From JBBQVZ01 sp963695975 (GTDB lineage Bacteria > Actinomycetota > UBA4738 > HRBIN12): DNA of 64,000 bases. The stretch spans positions 372,001 to 436,000 of the forward strand of contig CAVOIB010000010.1 in NCBI GenBank assembly GCA_963695975.1, given 5' to 3'. Below the pieces are notes generated by a model. The model was not told the DNA's origin. It did not search any database and saw only the letters and a list, made by a program, of their open reading frames with translations. This document shows, one piece after another, positions 33,460 through 42,108 of the stretch (position 1 is the first letter of the stretch; each line of letters opens with the position of its first letter). A program made the position numbers and the translations under genes.

Positions 33460-34041
33460 ATGGCTGACCCTGCGAACCCGAACATCAGGCTCATCGACGG
33501 CATCGAAGCTCCAGCATCGGGCGACTGGGTCTTCGATCCGGCACACACGAACCTCATGTTCGTGGCCCGCTACGCGATGCTGACGAAGGTACGAGGTCGC
33601 TTCAACACGTTCGACGGGGTCATCCACGTGGCCGAGCAGCCCCAGGATTCCTCGGTCGAAGTCAGGATCGACGCGTCGAGCATCTCGACGGACAACGAGC
33701 AGCGGGACGCGCATCTGCGTTCTGGAGACTTCCTCGACCTGGAGAACGAACCCGACATCACCTTCCGCTCGACAAAGACCGAACGGGCCAAGGGGAACAG
33801 GTTTCGTCTCACCGGCGACCTATCCATCCGGGGCGTGACGAAGGAAGTGTCTCTCGATGTCGACTACGCCGGTGTGGCTGTCGGCATCGACGGCAAGACC
33901 CGGGTCGCGTTCGCTGGCACGCTCGAGATCGATAGGGACGACTACAACGTCAGCTGGAATATGGCGCTCGAGACCGGCGGGGTCCTCGTCGGAAAGCACG
34001 TACAGCTCGAAGTCGAGGTCCAGGCCGTCCCGAAGGAATAG
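33460..34041 (+). CDS. YceI-family lipocalin-like protein
   Basis: 193 residues from ATG 33460, with AGGAGG 8 bases upstream. Typical YceI strands are present: SGDWVFDPAHTNLMFVARYA, KVRGRFNTFDGVIHVAE, EVRIDASSISTDNEQRDAHL-RSGDFLD, PDITFRSTK and FRLTGDLSIRGVTKEV. There is no signal peptide, so unlike E. coli YceI this one is cytoplasmic. The fold binds isoprenoid or other amphiphilic lipids. Length is normal. It is the last intact gene before the integrase stub and tRNA-Asn. Confidence 0.9.
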   Translation: MADPANPNIRLIDGIEAPASGDWVFDPAHTNLMFVARYAMLTKVRGRFNTFDGVIHVAEQPQDSSVEVRIDASSISTDNEQRDAHLRSGDFLDLENEPDITFRSTKTERAKGNRFRLTGDLSIRGVTKEVSLDVDYAGVAVGIDGKTRVAFAGTLEIDRDDYNVSWNMALETGGVLVGKHVQLEVEVQAVPKE

Positions 34042-34159
34042 GAGCAACCTTCTCCACGAACACGAGCAGAGCCGCCCGAAGCGACCAGACACGTTGACTG
34101 CTTGCCTGAACAGCAAGCGGTCAGTCGGGCGTCGAGCCGCGCGACGCGTAGACTGAACC

Positions 34160-34252
34160 TCGTAAGCATCTGGAGCGGTCCGGTCTGACGGTCGGACCCG
34201 GCAACCTGGGTGGACACCCAAGGTGCCTCCCGCCTTCTTGAGCGGGGATGCG
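34160..34252 (+). promoter_or_regulatory. SAM-riboswitch-like element (SAM-I / I-IV type), orphan
   Basis: GCATC (34,166-34,170) pairs with GATGC (34,247-34,251) as a closing helix. Inside are a hairpin with GGTCCG...CGGACC, the hallmark CCCGGCAACC, a hairpin CTGGGT...ACCCAAGGTGCC with the expected AAGGTGC partner, and a CCCGC...GCGGG stem. The GGCAACC / AAGGTGC pair and helix order are those of S-box-superfamily riboswitches, which turn off methionine and SAM genes. No such gene follows; the next sequence is an integrase fragment. The class within the superfamily is uncertain. Confidence 0.55.
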
Positions 34253-34269
34253 GCCACGAAGGTGGCAAC

Positions 34270-34476
34270 CAAGTGTCCGGCGTGCGCCCTCGCCGGATCC
34301 AAGACTGGCGGGTTACGGCCGCATCGTGGTTGGCGGATCTGAACATCCATCCCGACACCGCGAGACGGGTGACCCGCCACAGTCAAAACAGCACGATCCT
34401 CGAGTACTACACCAAGACCTCTTCGGAACCGCGTCGGGCCGCGATCGAGGCTCTCGACGAGCTGTTCAACGGGTGA
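34270..34476 (+). pseudogene. Tyrosine integrase C-terminal stub
   Basis: The reading frame gives DWRVTAASWLADLNIHPDTA, then RRVTRHSQNSTILEYYTKTS and EALDELFNG, with a TGA stop. This is the end of a tyrosine recombinase: the D-x-R-x-T-x-A segment of box II, a TRHS equivalent of the LGH motif, and the EYYT nucleophile tyrosine. Box I and both N-terminal domains are gone. It lies 81 bases from tRNA-Asn, so it probably belonged to the element now bounded by 19,176 and 34,602. It is a different integrase from that at 9,534. Confidence 0.8.
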
Positions 34477-34557
34477 TGGCTGTCAGAAGGGCTGTCAGGT
34501 TCAGAGCCACGAAGAGCGGGAACTCACCGTCAGCCCTCTGACCTGCGGAGATGGGAG

Positions 34558-34630
34558 CTCCGGGGGAGAGACTCGAACTCTCAACCTACGGATTAACAGT
34601 CCGCCGCTCTGCCGATTGAGCTACCCCGGA
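34558..34630 (-). tRNA. tRNA-Asn (GUU)
   Basis: Read from 34,630: acceptor TCCGGGG pairs with CCCCGGA, D-arm GCTC-AATCGGCA-GAGC, anticodon arm around loop CTGTTAA giving GUU, T-arm GAGAG-TTCGAGT-CTCTC. The discriminator base is G, the Asn identity base, and CCA is not encoded. The 3' end is duplicated perfectly at 19,176 and partly at 14,921, so it is an integration site. It marks the border between the accessory and core halves of the window. Confidence 0.95.
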
Positions 34631-34673
34631 TCGAAGCGTTCGCGAGTCTACCAGTGGGCCCTCGCCTGCTGGC

Positions 34674-36380
34674 TCAGGCGGGCGCGTCACGCGGGACGCA
34701 GCTGAGCGTGTCCAGCAGCCGGGAGGGGTACGCGGCCATGAACGCGCGGTCGTCGAGGCCCTCCTCGGGCACCGGCCACGTGGGCGATCCCACGTCGCGG
34801 AACGTGACCTCCATCAGGAACGCCGACACGTCGTTCAAGGTGTAGCCCTGCTCCTCCAGCTCATCGCGATCGATGAACATCTCGGTCGGCTGCGTGTACT
34901 GCACCACACGCACGTCGTCGCCGTCTCGGTCGAACGCGGCCTGCACCAGGTCGGCCGTCCCGGTCGGCGAGATCACGTATGCGCCGCTTACCTCGGGATC
35001 GGGCGTATGACCGTGGTCGGCGGTGACCGCCATCACCCACTCGCCCTCTCCCAGCGTGGCGTTCAGGATCTCGACCAGCTCCCGTAGTCCCTCGTCGGTA
35101 GCGCGCAACGCGTCTCGCATCTCGGGGCTGTTCATCGAGTCGCGGTGACCGATCTCGTCCGTCAGCTTGTAGTTGACGTACAGCAGGTCGGGCACGCCGT
35201 CGGCACCGAACCCCTCGTGCCGGATGACCGCTTCCACCAGATCGTTCTGGTAGGGGATCCGCGCTGGCGTCATGAACCCACCGAGCGTGTCGGCCCCTTC
35301 GAGGTCGTGGCCGAGCCACGCACCGTCCAGCTTGCCGTCGCTCCGATCCACCGGCGGGAAGTAGGTCGAGATCCGCGGCAGGCGGTTCACGTACGCAGGG
35401 AAGTCGTAGTACGGCGCCACGTTTCCGGTCAAGCGCCACCGGACGCCCTCCGCGCCCAGGGTCGCGGCACCCTCCACCTCGCGCGTCACGGCCAGGTCCC
35501 GATCGCCGCCGGTCATCCACGACCCGTGACCGAGCATCCCCAGGTGGATCGCGACGGTCGCGATCGCGCCGACGAGGGGCTGGTTCCCACGCGCTTGGTC
35601 GTACACGTCGCCGATCGTGGGCAGGATCAGCGAGCCGGGTCCCCTCGACCACGGTGTGGTCAGGTTGGCGCCGATCCGGAAGTGGTGGGCCACCACTCCG
35701 TGGTTATGGGAGAAGGCGCCCGTGCCGATCGTCGCGTGGATCTGCGCCGTGCTCGGCGGCGACGAGCCCACCTCCGCGTGCTCGTACCACGCGCCTTGGT
35801 CGATCAACGACCCCAGGTACGGCCACGCGTTGGGCCAGGCGCTCAGGACGTCGCGGCCCGCACCATCCCAGACCACCGTCACGATGAGCTTCGGTGGACC
35901 GGCCGCGGGCACGAGCGCGTCGCGCAGCGCGTGTCCGTCGGGCGCGGCGAATGGGAACCCGATCAGCGCGCCCGTCGTGGGCGCCATGTCGGCAAGCGTC
36001 ACGCGCCGGTCGATCTGGCCCGCCGCACGGATGTGACCCGGCCCGTACCACAGCAGCGGCACGCGTGAGATGTAGTCCCAAGGCCCGGAGTGCGGCAGAC
36101 CACCATGCCCCACGAAGTTGGGCTCCTGCGGCAGCAGCTGGATGTCGCCGGAGCGATCGCGACGGTCCCCTCGCCACGTCCGCTGGAGGAACAGCTTCGG
36201 GATGGCGCACAGCGCCCGGTTGATCGCGCTCTCCGGCACCGAGCCCGGCGCAGGCGCAGAGACACCCGAGCCGGTGTTACCGCTTGCGTCCTCACCGGGG
36301 TTGGACGGCGTCGTCGTGCAGGCCGCGAGGAAGATGAGCGCGACCACCATCAGAACGAGGAGACGTCGACGGGTTCCCAT
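34674..36380 (-). CDS. Lipoprotein of the alkaline-phosphatase superfamily, permuted motif order
   Basis: 568 residues from ATG 36378-36380. A lipobox (LIFLAAC) puts it on the outer face of the membrane. From about residue 225 are the standard motifs: LIVTVVWDGAGRDVL (metal Asp), PPSTAQIHATIGTGAFSHNHG (nucleophile region), PDLLYVNYKLTDEIGHRDSM and VMAVTADHGHTPD. Unusually, the motif that normally closes this fold (GHGGLPHSGPWDYISRVPLL ... VTLADMAPTTGALIG) comes before these, near residues 90-155. This is the order expected from circular permutation. Probably a phosphodiesterase or nucleotide pyrophosphatase; substrate unknown. Confidence 0.8.
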   Translation of the reverse strand: MGTRRRLLVLMVVALIFLAACTTTPSNPGEDASGNTGSGVSAPAPGSVPESAINRALCAIPKLFLQRTWRGDRRDRSGDIQLLPQEPNFVGHGGLPHSGPWDYISRVPLLWYGPGHIRAAGQIDRRVTLADMAPTTGALIGFPFAAPDGHALRDALVPAAGPPKLIVTVVWDGAGRDVLSAWPNAWPYLGSLIDQGAWYEHAEVGSSPPSTAQIHATIGTGAFSHNHGVVAHHFRIGANLTTPWSRGPGSLILPTIGDVYDQARGNQPLVGAIATVAIHLGMLGHGSWMTGGDRDLAVTREVEGAATLGAEGVRWRLTGNVAPYYDFPAYVNRLPRISTYFPPVDRSDGKLDGAWLGHDLEGADTLGGFMTPARIPYQNDLVEAVIRHEGFGADGVPDLLYVNYKLTDEIGHRDSMNSPEMRDALRATDEGLRELVEILNATLGEGEWVMAVTADHGHTPDPEVSGAYVISPTGTADLVQAAFDRDGDDVRVVQYTQPTEMFIDRDELEEQGYTLNDVSAFLMEVTFRDVGSPTWPVPEEGLDDRAFMAAYPSRLLDTLSCVPRDAPA

Positions 36381-36480
36381 CGAGAGTGGCGGAGCCTACC
36401 AGCCGTCAGATCGATGACTGGGCGGCGCAACCAGGCCGACAAGGGTAGGCTGGCCCGCGTTCACCTGGGAAGGAGATCGG

Positions 36481-36741
36481 ATGAAGTTCCGCAACCTGCT
36501 CCTGATCGCCATCGGGATCTTCGTTGGCTACAAGCTGGCCACCAAGATGCGCGAGGACGACCCGAACGTCGTCAGCGGCCCGCGTCGCGAGCCGAGCCGC
36601 ACCGCGCGCACCGTGTCCGCGCAGGCTCAGCGCTTGGCCGACCAGGCCACCACGAAGAGCCTCGAGATGATCAAGCGCGCCAGAGGTTCGCTGCGTGACC
36701 GGATGGGCGACTACGAGAGCGACGACGCCGTCTGGAACTAG
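36481..36741 (+). CDS. Small membrane-anchored protein
   Basis: 86 residues from ATG 36481, with AAGGAG 7 bases upstream. An N-terminal hydrophobic helix (NLLLIAIGIFVGYKL) is followed by a basic, arginine- and lysine-rich cytoplasmic tail with helix propensity (RTVSAQAQRLADQATTKSLE) and an acidic end. It converges with rpoD, with 17 bases between the ORFs. Orientation by positive-inside charge puts the tail in the cytoplasm. No named family; the role is unknown. Confidence 0.65.
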   Translation: MKFRNLLLIAIGIFVGYKLATKMREDDPNVVSGPRREPSRTARTVSAQAQRLADQATTKSLEMIKRARGSLRDRMGDYESDDAVWN

Positions 36742-36758
36742 TACTGGTCTGAAGTGGA

Positions 36759-38072
36759 CTACTCGAGGTAGTCGCGGAGCTTCTGCGACCGGCTCGGGTG
36801 GCGGAGCTTCGACAGCGTCTTCGATTCGATCTGGCGGATACGCTCGCGGGTGACGCCGAACTCGCGGCCCACCTCCTCCAGCGTGCGCGGGTGGCCGTCG
36901 ACCAATCCGAAGCGCAGCTGGATCACCTTCTTCTCGCGCTCGCTGAGTGTGTGCAGCACCGACTCGAGTTGTTCCTGGAGCAGGATGAACGACGCCGCGT
37001 CGACCGGCACGACGGCGTCCGAGTCCTCGATGAAGTCGCCGAGGTGTGAGTCCTCCTCCTCGCCGATCGGCGTCTCCAATGAGACGGGCTCCTGCGACAC
37101 CTTCTGGATCTCGCGCACCTTGTCGGCGCCGATCCCCATGACCTTGCCGATCTCGTCGGGCGTTGGCTCGCGTCCGAGGTCCTGGAGCAGCTGCCGCTGC
37201 ACACGCACCAGCTTGTTGATCGTCTCGACCATGTGCACGGGGATGCGGATCGTACGCGCCTGGTCGGCGATCGCGCGCGTGATGGCCTGGCGGATCCACC
37301 ACGTTGCGTACGTGGAGAACTTGAAGCCCTTCGAGTGGTCGAACTTCTCGACCGCGCGGATCAGGCCGAGGTTGCCCTCCTGGATCAGATCCAGGAACAA
37401 CATGCCGCGACCCACGTATCGCTTGGCTATCGAGACCACGAGCCGTAGGTTCGCCTCGATGAGCTTCTTCTTCGCGAGCTGACCGTCACGCTCGACGCGC
37501 TTCAGCCAGGCCGCCATCTCTTCGTCGGTCTTGGGCCGGTAGGACTTCGCGATCTTCTCGCGGCCGATCCCCTCGACCTTGCCGAACGCGGTCAGCTGAT
37601 GGTCGCGGATCTCCCAGACCTTCTCGACCACGTGCTTCAGACGCTTAGGGTCGGGCTTCTCCTCATCCTCGATCGTCTGCTGGAGCGCGGTGGAGAACTC
37701 CCCCGCCTCGATCCGGCGAGCCAGGTCCACCTCTTGCGCCGCGTTCAGCAGCGGAACCTTGCCGATCTCCTTCAGGTACATCCGGACCGGGTCGTTGGTC
37801 GGCGCCTTCAACAGGTCGACCTCGATGCGGACGTTCGTCGCCGGATCGGAATCCTCGCCCGGAACCTCGATGACCTCGATCGATTCGGCCGACAGGTGCT
37901 CCTGGATCTGGGTCAGGAACTCCTCGACCTGCTCGGGGGTGAAGTCGTCGACGGGAACCGCTTCCAGCAGGTCCTCCGACGTGACGAACCCACGCTCCCG
38001 CCCTTTGGCGGTGATGGATTCCTTGACCTCATCCAGACTCATCGGCGATTCGTCGCGAACGGCCTCAGCCAA
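36759..38072 (-). CDS. rpoD: RNA polymerase primary sigma factor
   Basis: 437 residues. A short region 1.1-like N-terminus (to about residue 110) is followed by region 1.2 (TNDPVRMYLKEIGKVPLL) and region 2 with the core-binding and -10 recognition block LIQEGNLGLIRAVEKFDHSK-GFKFSTYATWWIRQAITRAI. Region 3 (IPVHMVETINKL) and region 4 with the -35 helix-turn-helix TLEEVGREFGVTRERIRQIE complete it. This is the vegetative sigma factor (HrdB/SigA group). The N-terminal extension is much shorter than in Streptomyces or mycobacteria. dnaG lies upstream in the same direction, a common linkage. Confidence 0.97.
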   Translation of the reverse strand: MAEAVRDESPMSLDEVKESITAKGRERGFVTSEDLLEAVPVDDFTPEQVEEFLTQIQEHLSAESIEVIEVPGEDSDPATNVRIEVDLLKAPTNDPVRMYLKEIGKVPLLNAAQEVDLARRIEAGEFSTALQQTIEDEEKPDPKRLKHVVEKVWEIRDHQLTAFGKVEGIGREKIAKSYRPKTDEEMAAWLKRVERDGQLAKKKLIEANLRLVVSIAKRYVGRGMLFLDLIQEGNLGLIRAVEKFDHSKGFKFSTYATWWIRQAITRAIADQARTIRIPVHMVETINKLVRVQRQLLQDLGREPTPDEIGKVMGIGADKVREIQKVSQEPVSLETPIGEEEDSHLGDFIEDSDAVVPVDAASFILLQEQLESVLHTLSEREKKVIQLRFGLVDGHPRTLEEVGREFGVTRERIRQIESKTLSKLRHPSRSQKLRDYLE

Positions 38073-38154
38073 TGGGTCTCCTCAGCGAACGATGCATCGG
38101 TGGCACGAGTGTACGAAACGTGATGGCGCCGTGACCTCTGTGCAGGTAGCGCCC

Positions 38155-39942
38155 TCAGTCGACCCCGGGATCGCCATGGCGGAGGCGCCGGAGCGCACCG
38201 TCCACGGAGACGAGCTCGCGGAAGAGATCGTCGTACTCAGGGTCCGTCGTGGGGTTCAGCTTCTGCAGACGCATCCGCATCGCATCGCTCCGCCCCTTCA
38301 GCAGGAACTCCTGCAGTCGCGCCCATACGCTGTGCGCGTACTCCGGGTCGAGCTCCCCGTCGAGCTCTTCGACAGCGAGCGCGGAGACCGCGGAGGCCAG
38401 CTTCGGATCGTCTCCCGCCGCGATCTCAGCGACATCGCCGTTCGCGGCGACGATCGCCTCGAACATCCTCTTGTGCGATGGGTTGCGGAAATGGTCGGGT
38501 TCGAGCTGGCCGACGTACGCGCGATAGAACCCGTCATCTCGTGCCAGGAGCTTCAACATCTCGCGCTCGACCTTGTCCTGTGCCGAGACGCGCTTCATCG
38601 TCTTCGCGATCTCTTGCGGATGCCCACTTAGGCGGCGCTCGAGCGCCTGGATCACGCTCGACTCCGAGACGCCGGCAAGGTCGGCGAGCAGGTGCCCGTA
38701 TTCGCTGCGGCGCACCGGATCCGTGAGTCCCTCCAGGATGGCCAACGCATCGGCGACCGCCGCCGATTGGCCCTCGACCGTCGAGAGATCATGTCGGGCG
38801 ACCGTTCGACGCACCATGTATTCGACGAGCGGGCGCGCGCGCTTGGCGGCCTCGCGCACGGCATCGGCACCGTGCTTCGCCACGAAGTCCGCCGGGTCCA
38901 GGCCTTGAGGCATGATCATCACGACCGCCTGCACGGGGAACGTCTCCTGGAACTGGTACGCGCGCTCGGCAGCGCGCGCGCCCGCTTCATCTGAGTCGAA
39001 CGCGAGCACCGCGCGTTGCGCGAACCGGCTGAGCAACCGGAAGTGTCCCTCCCCCAACGCGGTGCCACAGGTCGCGACCGCGTTCTCGATCCCCGCCTGT
39101 ACCAGACCGATCACGTCGGTATAGCCCTCGACGACGAACACCTCGCTCGTGCGCGAGATCGCCCCGCGAGCTGCGGCAAGGTTGAACAGCACCTCGTTCT
39201 TCTTGTAGATCGGCGTCTCCGCCGTGTTCAGATACTTGGCCTGCTCGGACGCGCGCGGATCGGTCGGCAGGATGCGCGCTCCGAAGCCGATGCCCCGGCC
39301 CTGCAGATCGTGGATCGGGAAGGTGATCCTGCCACGGAAGCGGTCGCGGACGACAGTACCGTCGTCACCGCGCGTGGCGAGACCGGCCTCGAGCAGGATC
39401 TCCGGCGAGAACTCCCTGCTCATGCGCCTGAGGAGGAAGTCCGGGTGCGTGGGCGCGTACCCGATCCCGAAGCGCTCGACCGATCCCGGACTGATGCCGC
39501 GGCCCGAGACGTACGCGCGTGCCTCCTCGGCCTCGTGCCCGTCGGCGAGCATCTTCGCGAACAGACGCGCGGCCTCCTCGTTCGCTTTGATCAGGGACGT
39601 GCGACGGGCGGCCGCGCGACGCTCCTCTGGTGAGTCGCCCTCGTAGCGCAGGGTGATCCCGGATTGCTGGGCGAGGCGTTCGACGGCCTCGGTGAATGAC
39701 AGGTGCTCGAGCTCCCGGAGGAAGCCGATCGCGTCGCCGCCTTGGCCGCACCCGTGGCAGTAGTACAGCTGCTTCCCGGGCGAGACGCTGAACGACGGGG
39801 TCTTCTCCTGGTGGAACGGGCAGAGCCCGGTCATGTTGTCCCCACCGGCCTTCTTGAGCGTGAGGTACTGCCCGACGAGCTTGACCAGGTCGGTCCGCTC
39901 GCGGACCGCCTCGACATCTTCCTGCCTGATCCTGCCGGCCAC
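38155..39942 (-). CDS. dnaG: DNA primase
   Basis: 595 residues. The N-terminal CHC2 zinc ribbon is complete (CPFHQEKTPSFSVSP...YYCHGCGQGGDAI). The TOPRIM core has VFVVEGYTDVIGLVQAG (catalytic Glu) and RAVLAFDSDEAGARAAERAY (DxD), and ALGEGHFRLL between them. The C-terminal helicase-binding region begins near residue 430. It makes RNA primers for replication with DnaB. Intact and of standard length, 82 bases upstream of rpoD and 10 bases downstream of dgt. Confidence 0.96.
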   Translation of the reverse strand: MAGRIRQEDVEAVRERTDLVKLVGQYLTLKKAGGDNMTGLCPFHQEKTPSFSVSPGKQLYYCHGCGQGGDAIGFLRELEHLSFTEAVERLAQQSGITLRYEGDSPEERRAAARRTSLIKANEEAARLFAKMLADGHEAEEARAYVSGRGISPGSVERFGIGYAPTHPDFLLRRMSREFSPEILLEAGLATRGDDGTVVRDRFRGRITFPIHDLQGRGIGFGARILPTDPRASEQAKYLNTAETPIYKKNEVLFNLAAARGAISRTSEVFVVEGYTDVIGLVQAGIENAVATCGTALGEGHFRLLSRFAQRAVLAFDSDEAGARAAERAYQFQETFPVQAVVMIMPQGLDPADFVAKHGADAVREAAKRARPLVEYMVRRTVARHDLSTVEGQSAAVADALAILEGLTDPVRRSEYGHLLADLAGVSESSVIQALERRLSGHPQEIAKTMKRVSAQDKVEREMLKLLARDDGFYRAYVGQLEPDHFRNPSHKRMFEAIVAANGDVAEIAAGDDPKLASAVSALAVEELDGELDPEYAHSVWARLQEFLLKGRSDAMRMRLQKLNPTTDPEYDDLFRELVSVDGALRRLRHGDPGVD

Positions 39943-39952
39943 TCCGCCCGCC

Positions 39953-40966
39953 CTATCGCTCGAAGAGCCACCCCTGGGGAAGGAAGAGCCGCTCGTAGGT
40001 CCGGAGGGCGTACCGGTCCGTCATGCCGGCGATGAAGTCGGCGACACGGGTCGGGAGGTCCCCCGGGGAGCGATGGTACTCGGACGGCATCTCCTCCGGG
40101 TGCTCCAGGTAGTAGGCGAACAGATCGCGGATGAGCTTCACGGCCTTCTCGTTCTGTTCGCGGGCGCCCTCCCGCAGGTAGACCTGGTCGAACATGAAGT
40201 CGCGCAGGGCGTCGAGGGCGGTGAAGACCGGCGCGGAGAGCCGGATCTCGGGCTGATCCTCGCTCTGGACGACGAGGTCGGTGACGAGCGTGTTGATGCG
40301 TTCGCCATGCGAGCGACCGAGCACGTCGAGCGCCGCGCCCGGAAGTTCCTCTTCCCTCAGCACGCCCGCGCGGACGGCATCATCCACATCGTGGTTGATA
40401 TAAGCGACCCGATCGGCGAATCGAACGATCTGCGCTTCCAAGGTCGCAGGCGGCGGCATGGACCACGGGTGATGCACGATCCCATCGCGCACCTCCCACG
40501 AGAGGTTCAAGCCCTCGCCCTCGTTCTCCAAGAAGTCCACGACACGCAAGCTCTGCTCGCTATGTCGGAACGGTCGACCGAGGAACGGCGTCAGCGCTTG
40601 CTCGCCTAGATGGCCGAACGGGGTGTGACCGAGGTCGTGGCCCAGGGCGATCGCCTCGGTGAGGTCTTCGTTCAGACGGAGCGCTCGGGCGACGGTGCGC
40701 GCGATCTGGCTCACGTCGAGCGTGTGGGTCAGGCGCACCCGGTAGTGATCGCCCTCGGGCGCGAGGAACACCTGGGTCTTGTGCTTCAGTCGCCGGAACG
40801 CCTTCGCGTGGACGATGCGGTCGCGGTCACGCTGGAAGACCGTGCGGATCGGATCCTGCGGCTCCTCACGCTCCCGCCCCTTCGACTCCGCAGCGAGGGT
40901 CGCACGCGGCGACAGCATGTCGCGCTCGACCTGCTCGGTGCGCTCACGGGGGTTGGGAGTCGTCAC
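39953..40966 (-). CDS. dgt: Deoxyguanosinetriphosphate triphosphohydrolase-like protein
   Basis: 337 residues with the HD-domain metal site: RLTHTLDVSQIARTVARALR (first His), ALGHDLGHTPFGHLGE (HD pair), and FADRVAYINHDVDDA (final Asp). The opening block RTVFQRDRDRIVHAKAFRRL-KHKTQVF is typical of the dGTPase-like subfamily found beside dnaG in actinobacteria. It removes triphosphate from dNTPs and balances precursor pools. The start ATG is at the edge of the cupredoxin promoter region. Confidence 0.93.
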   Translation of the reverse strand: MTTPNPRERTEQVERDMLSPRATLAAESKGREREEPQDPIRTVFQRDRDRIVHAKAFRRLKHKTQVFLAPEGDHYRVRLTHTLDVSQIARTVARALRLNEDLTEAIALGHDLGHTPFGHLGEQALTPFLGRPFRHSEQSLRVVDFLENEGEGLNLSWEVRDGIVHHPWSMPPPATLEAQIVRFADRVAYINHDVDDAVRAGVLREEELPGAALDVLGRSHGERINTLVTDLVVQSEDQPEIRLSAPVFTALDALRDFMFDQVYLREGAREQNEKAVKLIRDLFAYYLEHPEEMPSEYHRSPGDLPTRVADFIAGMTDRYALRTYERLFLPQGWLFER

Positions 40967-41045
40967 GAAGTCATGCTACCGGCGAGGAAGGACAGGCCGG
41001 GAGGCGCCCTCGGCCGTATACCCGTCGGAACAAGGAGGTGTTCGG

Positions 41046-41453
41046 ATGGAACGGATGAGCACACGGATGGCGGCGGCGGCGCTGGCGATCGGCCTGCTGG
41101 GAGCGGCGTGCGGGAGCAGCGGGAGCGCCGGCGGTGGTGCATACGGAGGTGGAGGAGGCGCCTCTTCGGGCTCGAGCGGCTCGGCCGGCGGAGCGAGCGT
41201 CCTCACCCTCGCGCAGGCCAACTTCCAGTTCACGCCCGCAAACATCACCGTCAACCAGGGCGACACGATCACCGTGAGCGACACGAACCCCAGCACGCCG
41301 CATACGTTCACGATCGACGGCACAGATATCGACGTCTCGAACAACGCGCAGCAGTCCCAAGACGTCATGATCGACCTGAAGCCAGGCACGTACACCTTCT
41401 ACTGCAGGTTCCACAAAGCGCAGGGGATGCAGGGAACCCTCGTCGTCAAGTGA
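41046..41453 (+). CDS. Cupredoxin-like lipoprotein, complete type 1 copper site
   Basis: 135 residues from ATG 41046, with GGAGGTG 5 bases upstream. The lipobox LLGAACGSS is followed by a serine/glycine linker of about 30 residues and a plastocyanin-like domain: LAQANFQFTPANITVNQGDT, STPHTFTIDGTD (first His), and YTFYCRFHKAQGMQGTLVV (Cys, His, Met). All four expected copper ligands (His-Cys-His-Met) are present. It would carry electrons, or copper, at the outer membrane face. A relative at 56,305 lacks the Met. Confidence 0.88.
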   Translation: MERMSTRMAAAALAIGLLGAACGSSGSAGGGAYGGGGGASSGSSGSAGGASVLTLAQANFQFTPANITVNQGDTITVSDTNPSTPHTFTIDGTDIDVSNNAQQSQDVMIDLKPGTYTFYCRFHKAQGMQGTLVVK

Positions 41454-41462
41454 TCGGGCATG

Positions 41463-42071
41463 TCAACGCCCGAACACGCGGTAGTAGAAGTACGCAAGCG
41501 TCTCGCGCGCATACCCAGTGAAGCGGGTGTCCTCGCTCTTGGCCGCAGAGGTCCAGGTGGCCGAAGCGTAGCCCTCGATGCCCAGATCGGCCGCCATCTG
41601 CTTGATCCGGGCATTGTGCCAAGGATCCGAGACCAGGAACGCGCTCCGCCAGTCGTGCTCTTGCATGTAGCTCGTCGCTCCCACCAAACTCTCGTACGTG
41701 GTGCGGCCGACCGGCTCGGCGATGGCGGCGTCGGCCGGCACACCGTTCGATACCAGGTAGTCCCTCCCCGCCTGGGCCTCGGTCGTGATGTCACCGGGCG
41801 CCTTGGAGCCGACGACCATCACGCGGTCCGCACGACCCTGCCGATACAACAGCAGCGCATGGTCGAGGCGCCCCTGGAACACCGGAGATGGCGTTCCGCC
41901 GTACTGTGCCGCGCCCAACACGATGATCACGTCCGCCCGTGTGACGTGGCTGGCGTCGTCGGCATGCGCGGCGCGCCAGACGATGATCGCGCTCGCGCCG
42001 ATCAGGAGCACGAAGGCGAGGAGCACGAGTGCGAGCACGCCGAAGACCGGATGCCGACGGAAGAGGTTCAC
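41463..42071 (-). CDS. YdcF/SanA-like DUF218 membrane protein
   Basis: 202 residues from ATG 42069-42071. One N-terminal membrane helix (VLALVLLAFVLLIGASAIIV) precedes a DUF218 domain: ADVIIVLGAAQYGGTPSPVF, GRLDHALLLYRQGRADRVMV, TTEAQAGRDYLVSNGVP, TTYESLVGA, and a late DPWHNARIKQMAADLG. SanA/YdcF-like proteins influence envelope permeability in enterobacteria; the biochemical activity is not settled. Converges with the cupredoxin gene. Confidence 0.85.
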   Translation of the reverse strand: MNLFRRHPVFGVLALVLLAFVLLIGASAIIVWRAAHADDASHVTRADVIIVLGAAQYGGTPSPVFQGRLDHALLLYRQGRADRVMVVGSKAPGDITTEAQAGRDYLVSNGVPADAAIAEPVGRTTYESLVGATSYMQEHDWRSAFLVSDPWHNARIKQMAADLGIEGYASATWTSAAKSEDTRFTGYARETLAYFYYRVFGR

Positions 42072-42108
42072 CGCTCCAGGCTAGCAATGGCCCCGTGAGG
42101 ACTGGGAG

